The translations under genes were made by a program, and so were the position numbers. A DNA stretch of 64,000 nucleotides from Pseudomonas farris (GTDB lineage Bacteria; Pseudomonadota; Gammaproteobacteria; Pseudomonadales; Pseudomonadaceae), in assembly GCF_019145235.1 (NCBI RefSeq), contig NZ_JAHSTV010000004.1:62001-126000 (forward strand). Direction: 5' to 3'. Of the stretch, positions 18,839 through 27,765 are shown one piece after another. The notes under the pieces are model-generated. The model ran no database searches and was not told the DNA's origin. It saw nothing but the letters and a program-made list of their open reading frames with translations. How positions within the stretch are numbered: position 1 is the first letter of the stretch; each line of letters starts with the position of its first letter.

Positions 18839-19015
18839 GGGCTCAGTTCTCGAAAACGTACCGCTCAGGCGGGCGAAACCCGGATTACAGCGCATCACAC
18901 GGGGTAATACCAGTATATCCCGCATGATTAATCACCGAATTTAAACTTTATTCATATCATGGTACATTGCTTATATTAGTGGTACGTACCACAGTATCAA
19001 ATCGTAGGAGAACAC
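18839..19015. promoter_or_regulatory. Putative resolution/operator region between tnpS-like and tnpT-like genes
   Basis: This AT-rich gap contains a perfect 14-bp palindrome GTGGTACGTACCAC (18979-18992), a related half-site ATGGTACAT about 20 bases before it, and a perfect 10-bp palindrome TGATTAATCA (18925-18934). By analogy with the rst site of Tn4651 it could be both promoter region and recombination site. That role is inferred from layout only. Confidence 0.5.
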
Positions 19016-20035
19016 ATGGCACGTGGCGGCGTAAACAAGGCACTGGTGCAGGCGGCACGCTCGGCAATCCTCGCCCGGGGCGAACACCCGAGCATCGACG
19101 CGGTGCGGATCGAGATGGGCAATACCGGTTCAAAAACCACAATCCATCGCTATATGAAGGAGCTCGATGACGGCGCCGAACCCGCGCAAGCGCCTTCCGA
19201 ACCTATCGATGATGAGCTGACAAGCCTGGTATCGCGCCTGGCGCAACGCCTGAAAGATCAGGCGCAAGAACCCATCGATCAGGCACGCGCACAGTTCGAG
19301 CAACAACGAAAAGAGCTGGAAACCCAACTGCATGAGGCCCGCGAGGCCAATACCGAATTGCACCAGCAATACGAAATTCAAAGCCTGGCGCTGACCCAGG
19401 AGTCGGCAGAACTGCAAGACACCCGCTCCACGCTGCAAAGCGAGCAAACCCGCAACGCCGGGCTGAACCAGGCGCTGGCAGATTTCGAATTACGCTTGCA
19501 GGACAAGGACGAGCAGATCCGTTCTTTGGAAGAAAAGCACCTGCACGCCCGCGAGGCACTGGAACACTACCGCAACGCCGTCAAAGACCAACGCGAGCAG
19601 GAACAGCGCCGCCACGAAGGTCAGGTGCAGCAGATTCAGATGGAGTTGCGTCAAGCGCAGCAAAGCGCACTGGTACGCCAGGATGAAATCACCCAACTGC
19701 ATCGCGACAACGAGCGCTTGCTGACGGAAAACCGCGGAACGCTGCGCGAGTTGAGCCTGTCGCAAGAGCAACTTAAGCACACCAATAGCCGACAGGATCA
19801 ACTGCTGGAACAGGTCAACCGTATCGACAGCGAACGCACCCTCCTCCAGGAACGCTTGCGCATTGCCATGCTGGAAAGCCAGTCACTCAAGCAGAACATC
19901 GATGAACAGTCGCACATCAACAAAGCGCTGGAAGTTGAACTGATCAAGTTGCAGGCAAGCCTGGATGAAAGCGTGCGTCAGGCCGCTGTCGTTGCGACAG
20001 GGCCAGACGCATCAGCCTCGCGTAAGGACGATTAA
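19016..20035 (+). CDS. TnpT-like DNA-binding coiled-coil protein (KfrA N-terminal domain)
   Basis: A 339-residue protein. Residues 1-60 form a KfrA_N-type DNA-binding region ([31 protein letters not shown]). The remaining 250 residues are a nearly unbroken coiled coil rich in E, Q, R and L. This is the architecture of cointegrate resolution protein T, which stimulates TnpS-mediated recombination. Ribosome site TAGGAG precedes the ATG. Its stop overlaps the stop of the convergent gor gene by four bases. Function on the chromosome, away from a transposon, is unclear. Confidence 0.8.
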   Translation: MARGGVNKALVQAARSAILARGEHPSIDAVRIEMGNTGSKTTIHRYMKELDDGAEPAQAPSEPIDDELTSLVSRLAQRLKDQAQEPIDQARAQFEQQRKELETQLHEAREANTELHQQYEIQSLALTQESAELQDTRSTLQSEQTRNAGLNQALADFELRLQDKDEQIRSLEEKHLHAREALEHYRNAVKDQREQEQRRHEGQVQQIQMELRQAQQSALVRQDEITQLHRDNERLLTENRGTLRELSLSQEQLKHTNSRQDQLLEQVNRIDSERTLLQERLRIAMLESQSLKQNIDEQSHINKALEVELIKLQASLDESVRQAAVVATGPDASASRKDD

Positions 20036-21390
20036 CCCGCGACCGGCGTACGCATGGTGACGAACTCTTCGGCGGCGGTCGGATGCACGCCGATGGTTTC
20101 GTCGAAATCACGCTTGGTCGCGCCCGCTTTCAGCGCAATAGCCAACCCCTGAACAATCTCGCCGGCATCCGGACCCACCATGTGGCAGCCCAAGACCTTA
20201 TCAGTCTTGGCGTCCACCACCAGCTTCATCAAGGTGCGTTCCTGGCACTCGGTCAGGGTCAGCTTCATCGGCCGGAAACGGCTTTCAAAAATCACCACAT
20301 CGCACCCGGCCTCTCGCGCCTCTTCTTCAGTCAGGCCGACAGTGCCAATGTTCGGCAAACTGAAGACGGCGGTCGGGATCATCTTGTAATCCACCGGGCG
20401 ATATTGCTCGGGCTTGAACAAACGCCGCGCCACGGCCATGCCTTCGGCCAGCGCGACCGGCGTCAATTGCACTCGACCGATTACATCGCCCAGGGCCAGG
20501 ATCGATGGTTCTGCGGTTTGATATTGCTCATCGACCTCGACAAAACCTTTCTTGTCGAGTTTGACGCCGGTGTTTTCCAGCCCCAGGTTATCGAGCATCG
20601 GACGCCGACCGGTGGCGTAGAACACGCAGTCTGCCTCCAGTACGCGACCATCCTTGAGTGTAGCTTTCAGGCTGCCATCGGCTTGCTTGTCGATGCGCTC
20701 GATGTCGGCATTGAATTGCAGGTCCATGCCGCGCTTGGTCAGCTCTTCCTGCAAATGCTTGCGCACCGCACCGTCGAAGCCACGCAGGAACAGGTCACCG
20801 CGATACAGCAACGTGGTCTCGGCACCCAGCCCGTGGAAAATCCCGGCAAACTCCACCGCAATGTAACCACCACCAACCACCAGAACGCGCTTTGGCAGCT
20901 CTTTAAGGAAGAACGCCTGGTTGGAACTGATCGCGTGCTCGTGCCCCGGAATCTCCGGGATCTGCGGCCAGCCACCGGTAGCAATCAGAATGTTTTTGGC
21001 GGTGTAGCGTTCGCCATCGAACTCAACGGTATGGGGATCGACGATTTTCGCGTGGCCTTCATGCAAGGTCACACCGCTGTTGACCAGCAGGTTGCGGTAG
21101 ATGCCGTTCAGGCGATTGATCTCGCGATCCTTGTTGGCGATCAGCGTCGCCCAGTCGAACTTCGCCTCACCCGGGGTCCAGCCAAAACCTTGCGACTGCT
21201 CGAAGTCTTCGGCGAAGTGCGCGCCGTAGACCAGCAATTTTTTCGGCACGCAGCCGACGTTCACGCACGTACCGCCCAGATAGCGGCTCTCGGCCACGGC
21301 GACTTTCGCGCCAAAACCGGCCGCAAACCGCGCAGCCCGTACACCACCGGAACCGGCACCAATCACATATAGGTCAAAATCGTAGGCCAT
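20032..21390 (-). CDS. gor: Glutathione-disulphide reductase
   Basis: A 452-residue NADPH-dependent flavoprotein reducing GSSG to GSH. It has the FAD site ([16 protein letters not shown]), the redox disulphide [15 protein letters not shown], the NADPH site ([15 protein letters not shown]) and the C-terminal active-site His-Glu in [13 protein letters not shown]. It is convergent with the TnpT-like gene and upstream of the galU terminator on the same strand as galU. It belongs functionally with the nearby peroxide-defence genes ahpC/ahpF and gloA, but is not co-transcribed with them. Confidence 0.96.
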   Translation of the reverse strand: MAYDFDLYVIGAGSGGVRAARFAAGFGAKVAVAESRYLGGTCVNVGCVPKKLLVYGAHFAEDFEQSQGFGWTPGEAKFDWATLIANKDREINRLNGIYRNLLVNSGVTLHEGHAKIVDPHTVEFDGERYTAKNILIATGGWPQIPEIPGHEHAISSNQAFFLKELPKRVLVVGGGYIAVEFAGIFHGLGAETTLLYRGDLFLRGFDGAVRKHLQEELTKRGMDLQFNADIERIDKQADGSLKATLKDGRVLEADCVFYATGRRPMLDNLGLENTGVKLDKKGFVEVDEQYQTAEPSILALGDVIGRVQLTPVALAEGMAVARRLFKPEQYRPVDYKMIPTAVFSLPNIGTVGLTEEEAREAGCDVVIFESRFRPMKLTLTECQERTLMKLVVDAKTDKVLGCHMVGPDAGEIVQGLAIALKAGATKRDFDETIGVHPTAAEEFVTMRTPVAG

Positions 21391-21470
21391 TTCTATCTCC
21401 TTGGCAGGTCACCAGCATACCTGCGGGCAGCCTTTGGGCAAGCGTTGCAAGCTATTTGGGGCCGGAAAAT

Positions 21471-21497
21471 GAAAAAGCCACCCGAAGGTGGCTTTTC
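21471..21497 (-). terminator. Terminator after galU
   Basis: AAAAGCCACC-CGAA-GGTGGCTTTT, a compact stem directly downstream of galU. Confidence 0.88.
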
Positions 21498-21519
21498 AAT
21501 ACAAGCAGGTCAGGCGCTA

Positions 21520-22359
21520 TCAGTAAGCCTTGCCTGTCTTGTAGAAGTTCTCGAAGCAAAAGTTGGTCGCGTCGATGTAGCCTTCGGCGCCACCACAGTC
21601 GAAACGCTTGCCTTTGAACTTGTAGGCCATGACGCAGCCGTTTTGCGCCTGCTTCATCAGGGCGTCGGTGATCTGGATTTCGCCGCCCTTGCCTGGCTCG
21701 GTTTGTTCGATCAGGTCGAAGATGTCCGGGGTCAGGATGTAACGACCGATGATCGCCAGGTTCGACGGCGCATCTTCAGGCTTTGGTTTTTCAACCATGC
21801 TGTGAACGCGGTAGATGTCGTCGCGAATCATCTCACCGGCAATCACGCCGTACTTGTGAGTTTCTTGCGGATCGACTTCCTGAATGGCCACGATCGAGCA
21901 GCGGAACTGCTTGTACAGCTTGACCATCTGGGTCAGTACGCCGTCGCCTTCCAGGTTTACGCACAAGTCATCCGCCAGTACCACGGCGAACGGTTCGTCG
22001 CCGATCAGCGGACGGCCAGTCAGAATCGCGTGGCCCAGGCCTTTCATTTCGGTCTGGCGAGTGTAGGAGAAGGAGCAGTTGTCGAGCAGCTTGCGGATAC
22101 CGACCAGGTATTTCTCTTTGTCGGTGCCCTTGATCTGGTTTTCCAGCTCGTAGCTGATGTCGAAGTGGTCTTCCAGGGCGCGCTTGCCGCGACCGGTAAC
22201 GATGGAGATTTCGGTCAACCCGGCGTCCAGTGCTTCTTCGACGCCGTACTGGATCAGTGGCTTGTTTACCACCGGCAGCATTTCTTTGGGCATGGCTTTA
22301 GTCGCTGGCAGGAAGCGAGTACCGTAACCGGCTGCTGGGAACAAGCATTTCTTGATCAT
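21520..22359 (-). CDS. galU: UTP-glucose-1-phosphate uridylyltransferase
   Basis: Makes UDP-glucose from UTP and glucose-1-phosphate, the precursor for LPS core, exopolysaccharide and periplasmic glucans. The 279-residue product has the nucleotide-binding signature LFPAAGYGTRFLPATKAMPK, followed by EMLPVVNKPLIQYGVEEA and the metal-binding VVLADDLC. The length is typical. It lies on the minus strand with its own terminator. Confidence 0.97.
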   Translation of the reverse strand: MIKKCLFPAAGYGTRFLPATKAMPKEMLPVVNKPLIQYGVEEALDAGLTEISIVTGRGKRALEDHFDISYELENQIKGTDKEKYLVGIRKLLDNCSFSYTRQTEMKGLGHAILTGRPLIGDEPFAVVLADDLCVNLEGDGVLTQMVKLYKQFRCSIVAIQEVDPQETHKYGVIAGEMIRDDIYRVHSMVEKPKPEDAPSNLAIIGRYILTPDIFDLIEQTEPGKGGEIQITDALMKQAQNGCVMAYKFKGKRFDCGGAEGYIDATNFCFENFYKTGKAY

Positions 22360-22592
22360 ATAAGTCCTTGAAAGGGCTGTGTGTTCGAGTTTCGGCGCAG
22401 TCTAATCAGGCAGCGAGCACCTTACAATGCCCCGCACTGGCTAACCGATGCCATCATAGAGAAATAAACCGGCGAATAGTTCAATCGCCTTCCGGTTCGA
22501 CGGATCGAGCGGTCCCACTCTACGCCCATGAGCGCCGTTTGCGTGCATTTGACGTATCATGGCCGTCTTGATTCCGCCAACGAGGCAGTTAT

Positions 22593-22805
22593 ATGTCGGC
22601 AGCACAAAACGCAAACGGTTATTCGGTCAGCCAGGACGAGGACGGTCAGTGGTGGATAGTCAATTACCACGGCGAACAGGTCGCCGGCCCATTGCCCAGC
22701 AAGGCGATGGCGGTGGAAGTGGCTGCGGTGTTCCAGGACGACCGCTCTGCCCCGACCGCGCCCCGTGAAGCAGCGCCAGCCCGGAGCCCCCGCCGCAAGA
22801 AATGA
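22593..22805 (+). CDS. Small hypothetical protein
   Basis: A 70-residue protein with a WWIVNYHGEQVAGPLPSKAM core and a basic, proline-rich tail ending in RSPRRKK. The ATG at 22593 is preceded by GAGG. I recognise no domain; codon use and ribosome site suggest a real gene conserved in Pseudomonas. It is divergent from galU across a 233-base gap. Confidence 0.6.
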   Translation: MSAAQNANGYSVSQDEDGQWWIVNYHGEQVAGPLPSKAMAVEVAAVFQDDRSAPTAPREAAPARSPRRKK

Positions 22806-22935
22806 CCAGGACCGGCCCCGGCAAATGCCGTTCGAGCATTGAACGGGGACTCGGTGATGGGTTTGGTTTATCTGTACCGAAATGGCCATTCGCTATACCC
22901 TCGCGCCAGCCCTTCCCCTCCCGATGACTGATTTC

Positions 22936-23217
22936 ATGAAAACGATACTGGCGCTGTTTGCAGTTCTGGCCTTGGCGGGCTGTGCCTCGGCTGAAAAAAC
23001 CTACCTGGACAATGGTGAACAGGGGCTGACCATCGATTGCTCCGGCGAGGCCAATTCCTGGGCCACCTGCTACGAAAAAGCCGATGCCTCTTGCGCCGGC
23101 ACCGGCTATCGGATTGTCGGTACCGACGGCACACCGTCGCCCCAGGAAAGCGACAAGACCCTGGGCGTCGACGTCGGCAACTACAAAAATCGCAGCGTGG
23201 TAGTGGTCTGCAAGTAG
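22936..23217 (+). CDS. Small lipoprotein of unknown function
   Basis: A 93-residue precursor. The start at 22936 gives a compact signal peptide MKTILALFAVLALAGCASAE with the lipobox LAGC, so the mature protein is lipid-anchored. The mature part has four cysteines (DCSGEA, TCYEKA, SCAGTG, VVCK) and may be disulphide-bonded. An ATG four codons earlier is also possible. Its stop codon abuts that of the convergent gene. Confidence 0.7.
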   Translation: MKTILALFAVLALAGCASAEKTYLDNGEQGLTIDCSGEANSWATCYEKADASCAGTGYRIVGTDGTPSPQESDKTLGVDVGNYKNRSVVVVCK

Positions 23218-23448
23218 CTACATGTGGATTTCGGCAAATTTGATCCCGAGCCCGCGCACGGTCTCGATCAAATCGTCGAGGCGACTGAAGGACTCGACTT
23301 CATCGTTGTCATCCACCAGGAAAAAACTGCGCCCGGCGCTTTTCTTGAAAAACACGATCCACTCCCCCGGATTTGCCGGGTTCTGAATCACGTGGGTGGC
23401 AGAGATATGACCCTCTGCATGGCGCTCCCGCACCTGCTCTCGCTTCAT
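23218..23448 (-). CDS. Hypothetical protein
   Basis: A 76-residue protein with a mixed strand/helix pattern (GEWIVFFKKSAGRSFFLVDD, then SRLDDLIETVRGLGIKF). The start at 23448 is supported by GGAG eight bases upstream; the longest frame would add ten residues. I recognise no family. It is convergent and directly adjacent to the lipoprotein gene. Confidence 0.6.
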   Translation of the reverse strand: MKREQVRERHAEGHISATHVIQNPANPGEWIVFFKKSAGRSFFLVDDNDEVESFSRLDDLIETVRGLGIKFAEIHM

Positions 23449-23520
23449 GCTTAACTCCAGAAATGACAATGCCGTCAAAGCGCGACTTTGACGGCATCGA
23501 TGCTGACTGGGGGTAGTTTA

Positions 23521-23877
23521 TCAGCCGGATATGCACGCGGTGGCGGCATTGCGCACATCCCATGGGCGCAAAGGCACATTGGAGATGCGTTCATGCAGCT
23601 TGATGCTGCTGCCGCCGGAGCGGTCTTCAATTTCAAATACCGCTGCCGGCCCCGACGAGAACTTCTGCGGCACGATAACCCGCACGCCTTCCTTGTGCGG
23701 CTCGACTTGCAGGGCTCCACGGCTTTCGGCCAGTTTTTCGACCAGGCATTGCGCGTACTCATGGGGTTTCTTGCCTGAAATCACGCTCATAGTGGGCAGC
23801 GACTCATTGATGTCCGAGACACTCGCACATCCACCCACTGCCAATGCCAACGGCATGACCAGAACACCCCACTTCAT
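23521..23877 (-). CDS. Lipoprotein of unknown function
   Basis: A 118-residue precursor starting at 23877 (GGAGG at ideal spacing). It carries the signal peptide MKWGVLVMPLALAVGGCASV with lipobox AVGGC. The mature domain (MSVISGKKPHEYAQCLVEKL) has a further pair of cysteines. A longer in-frame start at 23952 would bury the signal peptide, so I reject it. The function is unknown. Confidence 0.72.
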   Translation of the reverse strand: MKWGVLVMPLALAVGGCASVSDINESLPTMSVISGKKPHEYAQCLVEKLAESRGALQVEPHKEGVRVIVPQKFSSGPAAVFEIEDRSGGSSIKLHERISNVPLRPWDVRNAATACISG

Positions 23878-24089
23878 ACAAAACCTCCGATAAAGACCTT
23901 CCGACAGCTCAAACGCTGGTTTTCTCCGAGGCTCACTGCTTTTATCGCTCATAGAATTCCGTATAACTGTTTTTAATTGTCAAAGCGCACCTCGAGAGCC
24001 GGATAATAACCTGTTCGGGCTGATAAACTGCGTCAATCGCCCATGCTATCGTTTTGATTTTGTAGAAAAAGCCCTTCTGGAGGCGCCTC

Positions 24090-24392
24090 ATGAAATTTAT
24101 CCACCAGCGCGAGCACCTCAACGAAGACGACATCGTCGTCATCCAGTGCTCCCAAATGTGCAACATCCGCTTGATGAACGACGCCAACTTCCGCAGCTTC
24201 AAGAATGGCGGCCGTCATACTTACCACGGCGGCGCATTCGACACGTTCCCGGCCCGCATCACTGCGCCGAGCACCGGTTTCTGGAACATCACCATCGACA
24301 TGGTCACCCGCCGTCCGATCAGCGTGACTCGCAAACCGAGCCTGACGCACTCGATCAAAATCATCCGCCGCTCCAGCTCGAAACTGAGCTGA
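24090..24392 (+). CDS. DUF1883 domain protein
   Basis: A 100-residue protein with the pattern of DUF1883: FIHQREHLNEDDIVVIQCS, NIRLMNDANFRSFKNGG, and GFWNITIDMVTR. It is a small beta-rich soluble fold of unknown role. GGAGGCGCC precedes the ATG. A 58-residue gene follows at 23 bases and may be co-transcribed. Confidence 0.78.
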   Translation: MKFIHQREHLNEDDIVVIQCSQMCNIRLMNDANFRSFKNGGRHTYHGGAFDTFPARITAPSTGFWNITIDMVTRRPISVTRKPSLTHSIKIIRRSSSKLS

Positions 24393-24414
24393 GCCCACAC
24401 CAAAACAGGCAGGT

Positions 24415-24591
24415 ATGACCGTGGCTCAGACGACCAAGTACGTCATCAAATACAAACTCAACGGCGAGCGACGCTTTGAATTCGCCCAGCTTGAAAACGG
24501 CACCGAAGAAGAAGCCAGGGCTGCACTGGACGTTATTCATGGCCAGACTGAAGATGTCATCAGCGAGATCAGCGTGAGCAAAGCGCTGTAA
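24415..24591 (+). CDS. Small hypothetical protein downstream of DUF1883
   Basis: A 58-residue frame starting MTVAQTTKYVIKYKLNGERR and ending in ISEISVSKAL, with a two-strand, one-helix look (EEEARAALDVIHGQTEDV). AGGCAGG lies at suitable spacing. Codon third positions are G/C-rich as in the neighbours. The function is unknown; the tight spacing suggests an operon with the DUF1883 gene. Confidence 0.6.
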   Translation: MTVAQTTKYVIKYKLNGERRFEFAQLENGTEEEARAALDVIHGQTEDVISEISVSKAL

Positions 24592-24718
24592 AGCGATCTG
24601 GAGCGACAACATGGACGTCTGCTCCCCTTTCGAATTCGACCGCAAGCGCCGGAGTGTCCACTCCCGCAACGCTCACTAAACTGGCCGCCTCGACCTTTTG
24701 GTCAAGGAGTCAGAACCC

Positions 24719-25429
24719 TTGTTTACCGACCCGATTCACAACGACGCCCTCGACTGGGGCGCGCTTGTGCAGCAACTCGATCAGGATGGCTGCGCAGTCA
24801 TCAGGTCGTTTTTAAGCCCTGAGACCTGCGATGAAATAAGCGCCCTGTACGACCGGCCCGGGCCCTTTCGCTCGAAAGTGGTGATGGCTCGCCACGGTTT
24901 TGGCCGTGGTGAATACAAGTACTTCAAGTACCCGCTGCCGGATCCGGTGGCCCGGTTGCGTAGTGCGCTCTACCCTCGACTGGTTCCAATCGCCAATCGC
25001 TGGTACGAATCGATGGACCTGCCGACCCGCTTCCCCGAATCGCACGAAGCGTTTCTGCAGCGCTGTCATGCCGCCGGTCAGGAACGCCCGACACCTTTGT
25101 TGCTGCAATACGGCCCGCAGGACTACAACTGTCTGCATCAGGACCTGTACGGCGAACACGTCTTCCCGCTGCAAGTGGCGATTCTGCTGTCAGAACCGGG
25201 GGAAGATTTCACCGGCGGTGAATTTGTGCTGACCGAACAACGCCCACGGATGCAGTCACGCCCGCAAGTCATCGGCCTGAAGAAAGGCGACGCGTTGATT
25301 TTTGCCGTGAATCAGCGCCCGGTAAAAGGTGTTCGCGGCTATTACCGAGTGACCATGCGTCACGGGGTGAGTCGCCTGCACAGCGGAAAACGGCATACCC
25401 TTGGAATCATCTTTCACGATGCGCTATGA
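24719..25429 (+). CDS. 2-oxoglutarate/Fe(II)-dependent oxygenase
   Basis: A 236-residue dioxygenase. The 2-His-1-Asp iron site is in LHQDLYGEHVFPLQ (H-x-D), with the distal His in MRHGVSRLHSGKRHTLGIIF and an Arg for 2-oxoglutarate nearby. It resembles prolyl-hydroxylase-like oxygenases. The start is probably the TTG at 24719, nine bases after AAGGAG; the same frame also has a TTG at 24698 without a ribosome site. It lies five bases upstream of alkB, the other 2OG enzyme, which suggests a shared transcript and a possible alkylation or translation-related role. Confidence 0.85.
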   Translation: MFTDPIHNDALDWGALVQQLDQDGCAVIRSFLSPETCDEISALYDRPGPFRSKVVMARHGFGRGEYKYFKYPLPDPVARLRSALYPRLVPIANRWYESMDLPTRFPESHEAFLQRCHAAGQERPTPLLLQYGPQDYNCLHQDLYGEHVFPLQVAILLSEPGEDFTGGEFVLTEQRPRMQSRPQVIGLKKGDALIFAVNQRPVKGVRGYYRVTMRHGVSRLHSGKRHTLGIIFHDAL

Positions 25430-25433
25430 CCCC

Positions 25434-26099
25434 ATGAGCCCGATCACCCTCGATTTGTTTGGCGACGCCGAACCCGAGCAGCAGCCCAAGCGCGAGCAGA
25501 TCAGCGAACAATCCTACGTTCTCAGAGGCTTTGCCCTGCCGTGGCTCGACCGGTTGCTGCCGGCGCTGGAGGCGGTTCTGGCTGCAGCCCCTTTTCGGCA
25601 GATGGTCACACCCGGCGGTTTTACCATGTCGGTGGCGCTGAGCAGTTGCGGCACCTGGGGCTGGACCACCGACCGCAGCGGCTACAAGTACACCCGCAAC
25701 GATCCGCAGACCGGCCTGCCCTGGCCCGAGATGCCCGAGGTGTTTTTCGAGCTGGCGCAAGCGGCGGCGCGAGAGGCAGGGTTTATGGATTTCTTACCGG
25801 ATTCCTGCCTGATCAACCGCTATGTCCCTGGTGCCAGAATGTCGTTGCATCAGGACAAAGACGAAGATTCCTACGCGGCGCCCATTGTGTCGGTGTCCTT
25901 GGGGTTGCCAGCGACATTTCTGTTCGGTGGCTTCGAACGCAGCGCCAAAAGCCAGCGGGTGCCGCTGTTGCACGGCGATATTGTGGTCTGGGGCGGCGTG
26001 GACCGTTTGCGTTATCACGGCGTATTGCCGATCAAGGAGGGTTATCACCCTCAGTTGGGCGAACAGCGGATCAACTTCACCTTTCGTACCGCGGGATGA
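25434..26099 (+). CDS. alkB: AlkB-like DNA dioxygenase
   Basis: Oxidative demethylase repairing 1-methyladenine and 3-methylcytosine in DNA. About 221 residues from the ATG at 25434, with the iron ligands HQDKDED (H-x-D) and His in RLRYHGVLPIKEG, and the RINFTFR end that binds 2-oxoglutarate. The substrate-binding part includes TDRSGYKYTRNDPQTGLPWP. An ATG at 25419 overlapping the upstream gene is also possible. Translation is probably coupled to the upstream oxygenase. It belongs to the adaptive-response cluster with ada. Confidence 0.92.
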   Translation: MSPITLDLFGDAEPEQQPKREQISEQSYVLRGFALPWLDRLLPALEAVLAAAPFRQMVTPGGFTMSVALSSCGTWGWTTDRSGYKYTRNDPQTGLPWPEMPEVFFELAQAAAREAGFMDFLPDSCLINRYVPGARMSLHQDKDEDSYAAPIVSVSLGLPATFLFGGFERSAKSQRVPLLHGDIVVWGGVDRLRYHGVLPIKEGYHPQLGEQRINFTFRTAG

Positions 26100-26186
26100 A
26101 ACCGTTGAATTCAACCGCAAGACCCGGAGTGTGGTGTCTCTGTCGGCTGGTTAATCTGCATGAAACGGGTCAACGGACATGAAGCC

Positions 26187-27260
26187 ATGACAACTCAATC
26201 GACAAAAATCGCTACCGAAAACGATCCTCGCTGGGCTGCCGTGGTCGCGCGCGATCCCCGCGCCGACGGGCAGTTTGTGTATGCGGTGAAAACCACCGGC
26301 ATCTACTGCCGCCCCAGCAGCCTGGCGCGTTTGCCGAAGCCACAGAATGTCGAGTTCTTCGACACAGCCGAGCAGGCCCAGGCGGCGGGTTATCGTCCCA
26401 GCAAACGAGCGGCGAAAGATCAAAGCGACGTCGCCGCACAACACGCCACAACCGTAGCCGCTGCGTGCCGTCACATCGAATCCGCCGAGACCTTGCCGGC
26501 ATTAAATGAACTGGCGGACGCGGCCGGCCTGAGCAGTTTCCACTTCCATCGCGTGTTCAAGGCCATCACCGGCCTGACGCCCAAGGGCTACGCCACAGCC
26601 CACCGTTCGCGCAAGGTTCGCGAACGCCTGGCGGACGGCGGCACGGTCACCGACGCGTTGTATGACGCCGGATTCAACTCCAACAGCCGCTTCTATGAGG
26701 CCGCGGATCAAGTGCTGGGCATGAAGCCCGGCGATTATCGTGCGGCCGGACAGAACAACGACATTCGTTTTGCTGTCGGCCAGTGTTCCCTCGGGGCGAT
26801 TCTGGTGGCGCAAAGTGATCGCGGCGTCTGCGCGATTCTGCTGGGGGACGACCCGCATCAATTGGTCTGTGATCTGCAGGACAAGTTTCGGCGCGCCAAC
26901 CTGATTGGCGCCGATCATGAGTTCGAGCAGTTGATCGCTAAAGTGGTGGGTTTTATCGAAGCACCGGCACTCGGCCTGGACTTGCCGCTGGATGTACGCG
27001 GCACGGCGTTTCAGGAGCGGGTGTGGCAAGCCCTGCGGGAGATTCCCGCCGGCAGCACTGCCAGTTATGCCGATATCGCTCAGCGCATCGGCGCACCGAA
27101 AGCCGTGCGTGCCGTGGCCCAGGCCTGTGGCGCGAACAGCCTGGCGGTGGCAATCCCTTGCCATCGCGTGGTGCGCAGCGATGGCAACCTGTCGGGCTAT
27201 CGCTGGGGCGTGGAGCGCAAGCGTCAGTTGCTGGAACGCGAAAACGCAGTTGAGTCCTGA
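26187..27260 (+). CDS. ada: Ada methyltransferase/regulator with atypical N-terminal metal site
   Basis: A 357-residue Ada-type fusion: N-terminal methylphosphotriester domain, AraC-type helix-turn-helix (LADAAGLSSFHFHRVFKAIT) and C-terminal O6-methylguanine methyltransferase with the acceptor Cys in AIPCHRVVRSDG. In E. coli four Cys bind zinc in the N-terminal domain. Here only the first (GIYCRPSS) is kept; CRPSC has become CRPSS and RPCKRC has become RPSKRA, so three ligands are lost. Methyl-phosphotriester sensing by the usual zinc chemistry is therefore doubtful, while base repair should work. It follows alkB by 87 bases on the same strand, and its end overlaps the convergent gene by 37 bases. 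Confidence 0.92.
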   Translation: MTTQSTKIATENDPRWAAVVARDPRADGQFVYAVKTTGIYCRPSSLARLPKPQNVEFFDTAEQAQAAGYRPSKRAAKDQSDVAAQHATTVAAACRHIESAETLPALNELADAAGLSSFHFHRVFKAITGLTPKGYATAHRSRKVRERLADGGTVTDALYDAGFNSNSRFYEAADQVLGMKPGDYRAAGQNNDIRFAVGQCSLGAILVAQSDRGVCAILLGDDPHQLVCDLQDKFRRANLIGADHEFEQLIAKVVGFIEAPALGLDLPLDVRGTAFQERVWQALREIPAGSTASYADIAQRIGAPKAVRAVAQACGANSLAVAIPCHRVVRSDGNLSGYRWGVERKRQLLERENAVES

Positions 27261-27712
27261 ATGCCAATGTAGACCGCCACGGACTCCGGACCGGTGTAGA
27301 CCTCGAAGTCCGTGGCGAACTTGCGGCGAACCTGCGGGTTATCCTCGAAGTAAGCCCAGACCAGACCCCACGTCTGAATGACGCTGTCGGGCATCGGCCC
27401 TTTGGCGCTGAACACCAGGTAATCGCCACCCTCAATTTGAATCTGCGCAAAGTCCTCGAAGGGCGCGGTGACCGCTGCGCCCGCGGTCACATCGAAGTGG
27501 CCCGAAGCGTCGGACTCGTAGTTGGAATAGACGCCGTACATAAACGAATCCGGCTGTTTGTGGGCGATCTTGTCGAAAACGTCCTCAACGAAAAATCGTT
27601 CCCACATAGGGCCGATACGCGCGGTATCTGGCTGCTGCTCTGCGACATTGAGGGTTCGCACCTGCAAACCCGAGACGCTAAAGGGCTGCACTTCACGTAG
27701 CTTTACATCCAT
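27224..27712 (-). CDS. GyrI-like/AraC effector-binding domain protein
   Basis: A 162-residue stand-alone effector-binding domain (SOUL/GyrI fold): strand-rich start VQPFSVSGLQVRTLNV, MWERFFVEDVFDKI, then FMYGVYSNYESDASGHFDVT and IQIEGGDYLVFSAKGPMPDS. Such proteins bind hydrophobic small molecules or inhibit gyrase. The start at 27712 has AAGGAA in place. The last 12 codons overlap the 3' end of ada on the other strand. A longer frame upstream has no ribosome site. Confidence 0.8.
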   Translation of the reverse strand: MDVKLREVQPFSVSGLQVRTLNVAEQQPDTARIGPMWERFFVEDVFDKIAHKQPDSFMYGVYSNYESDASGHFDVTAGAAVTAPFEDFAQIQIEGGDYLVFSAKGPMPDSVIQTWGLVWAYFEDNPQVRRKFATDFEVYTGPESVAVYIGIQDSTAFSRSSN

Positions 27713-27765
27713 TGTCGCTATTTCCTTGTTTCTACAGTGTGTCTGTTTGATTGGCGCCGAGACGA

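Noticed and set aside
20083..21372. 429-codon open frame antisense to gor
   Set aside because: Shadow of gor; no ribosome site and composition unlike a real protein.
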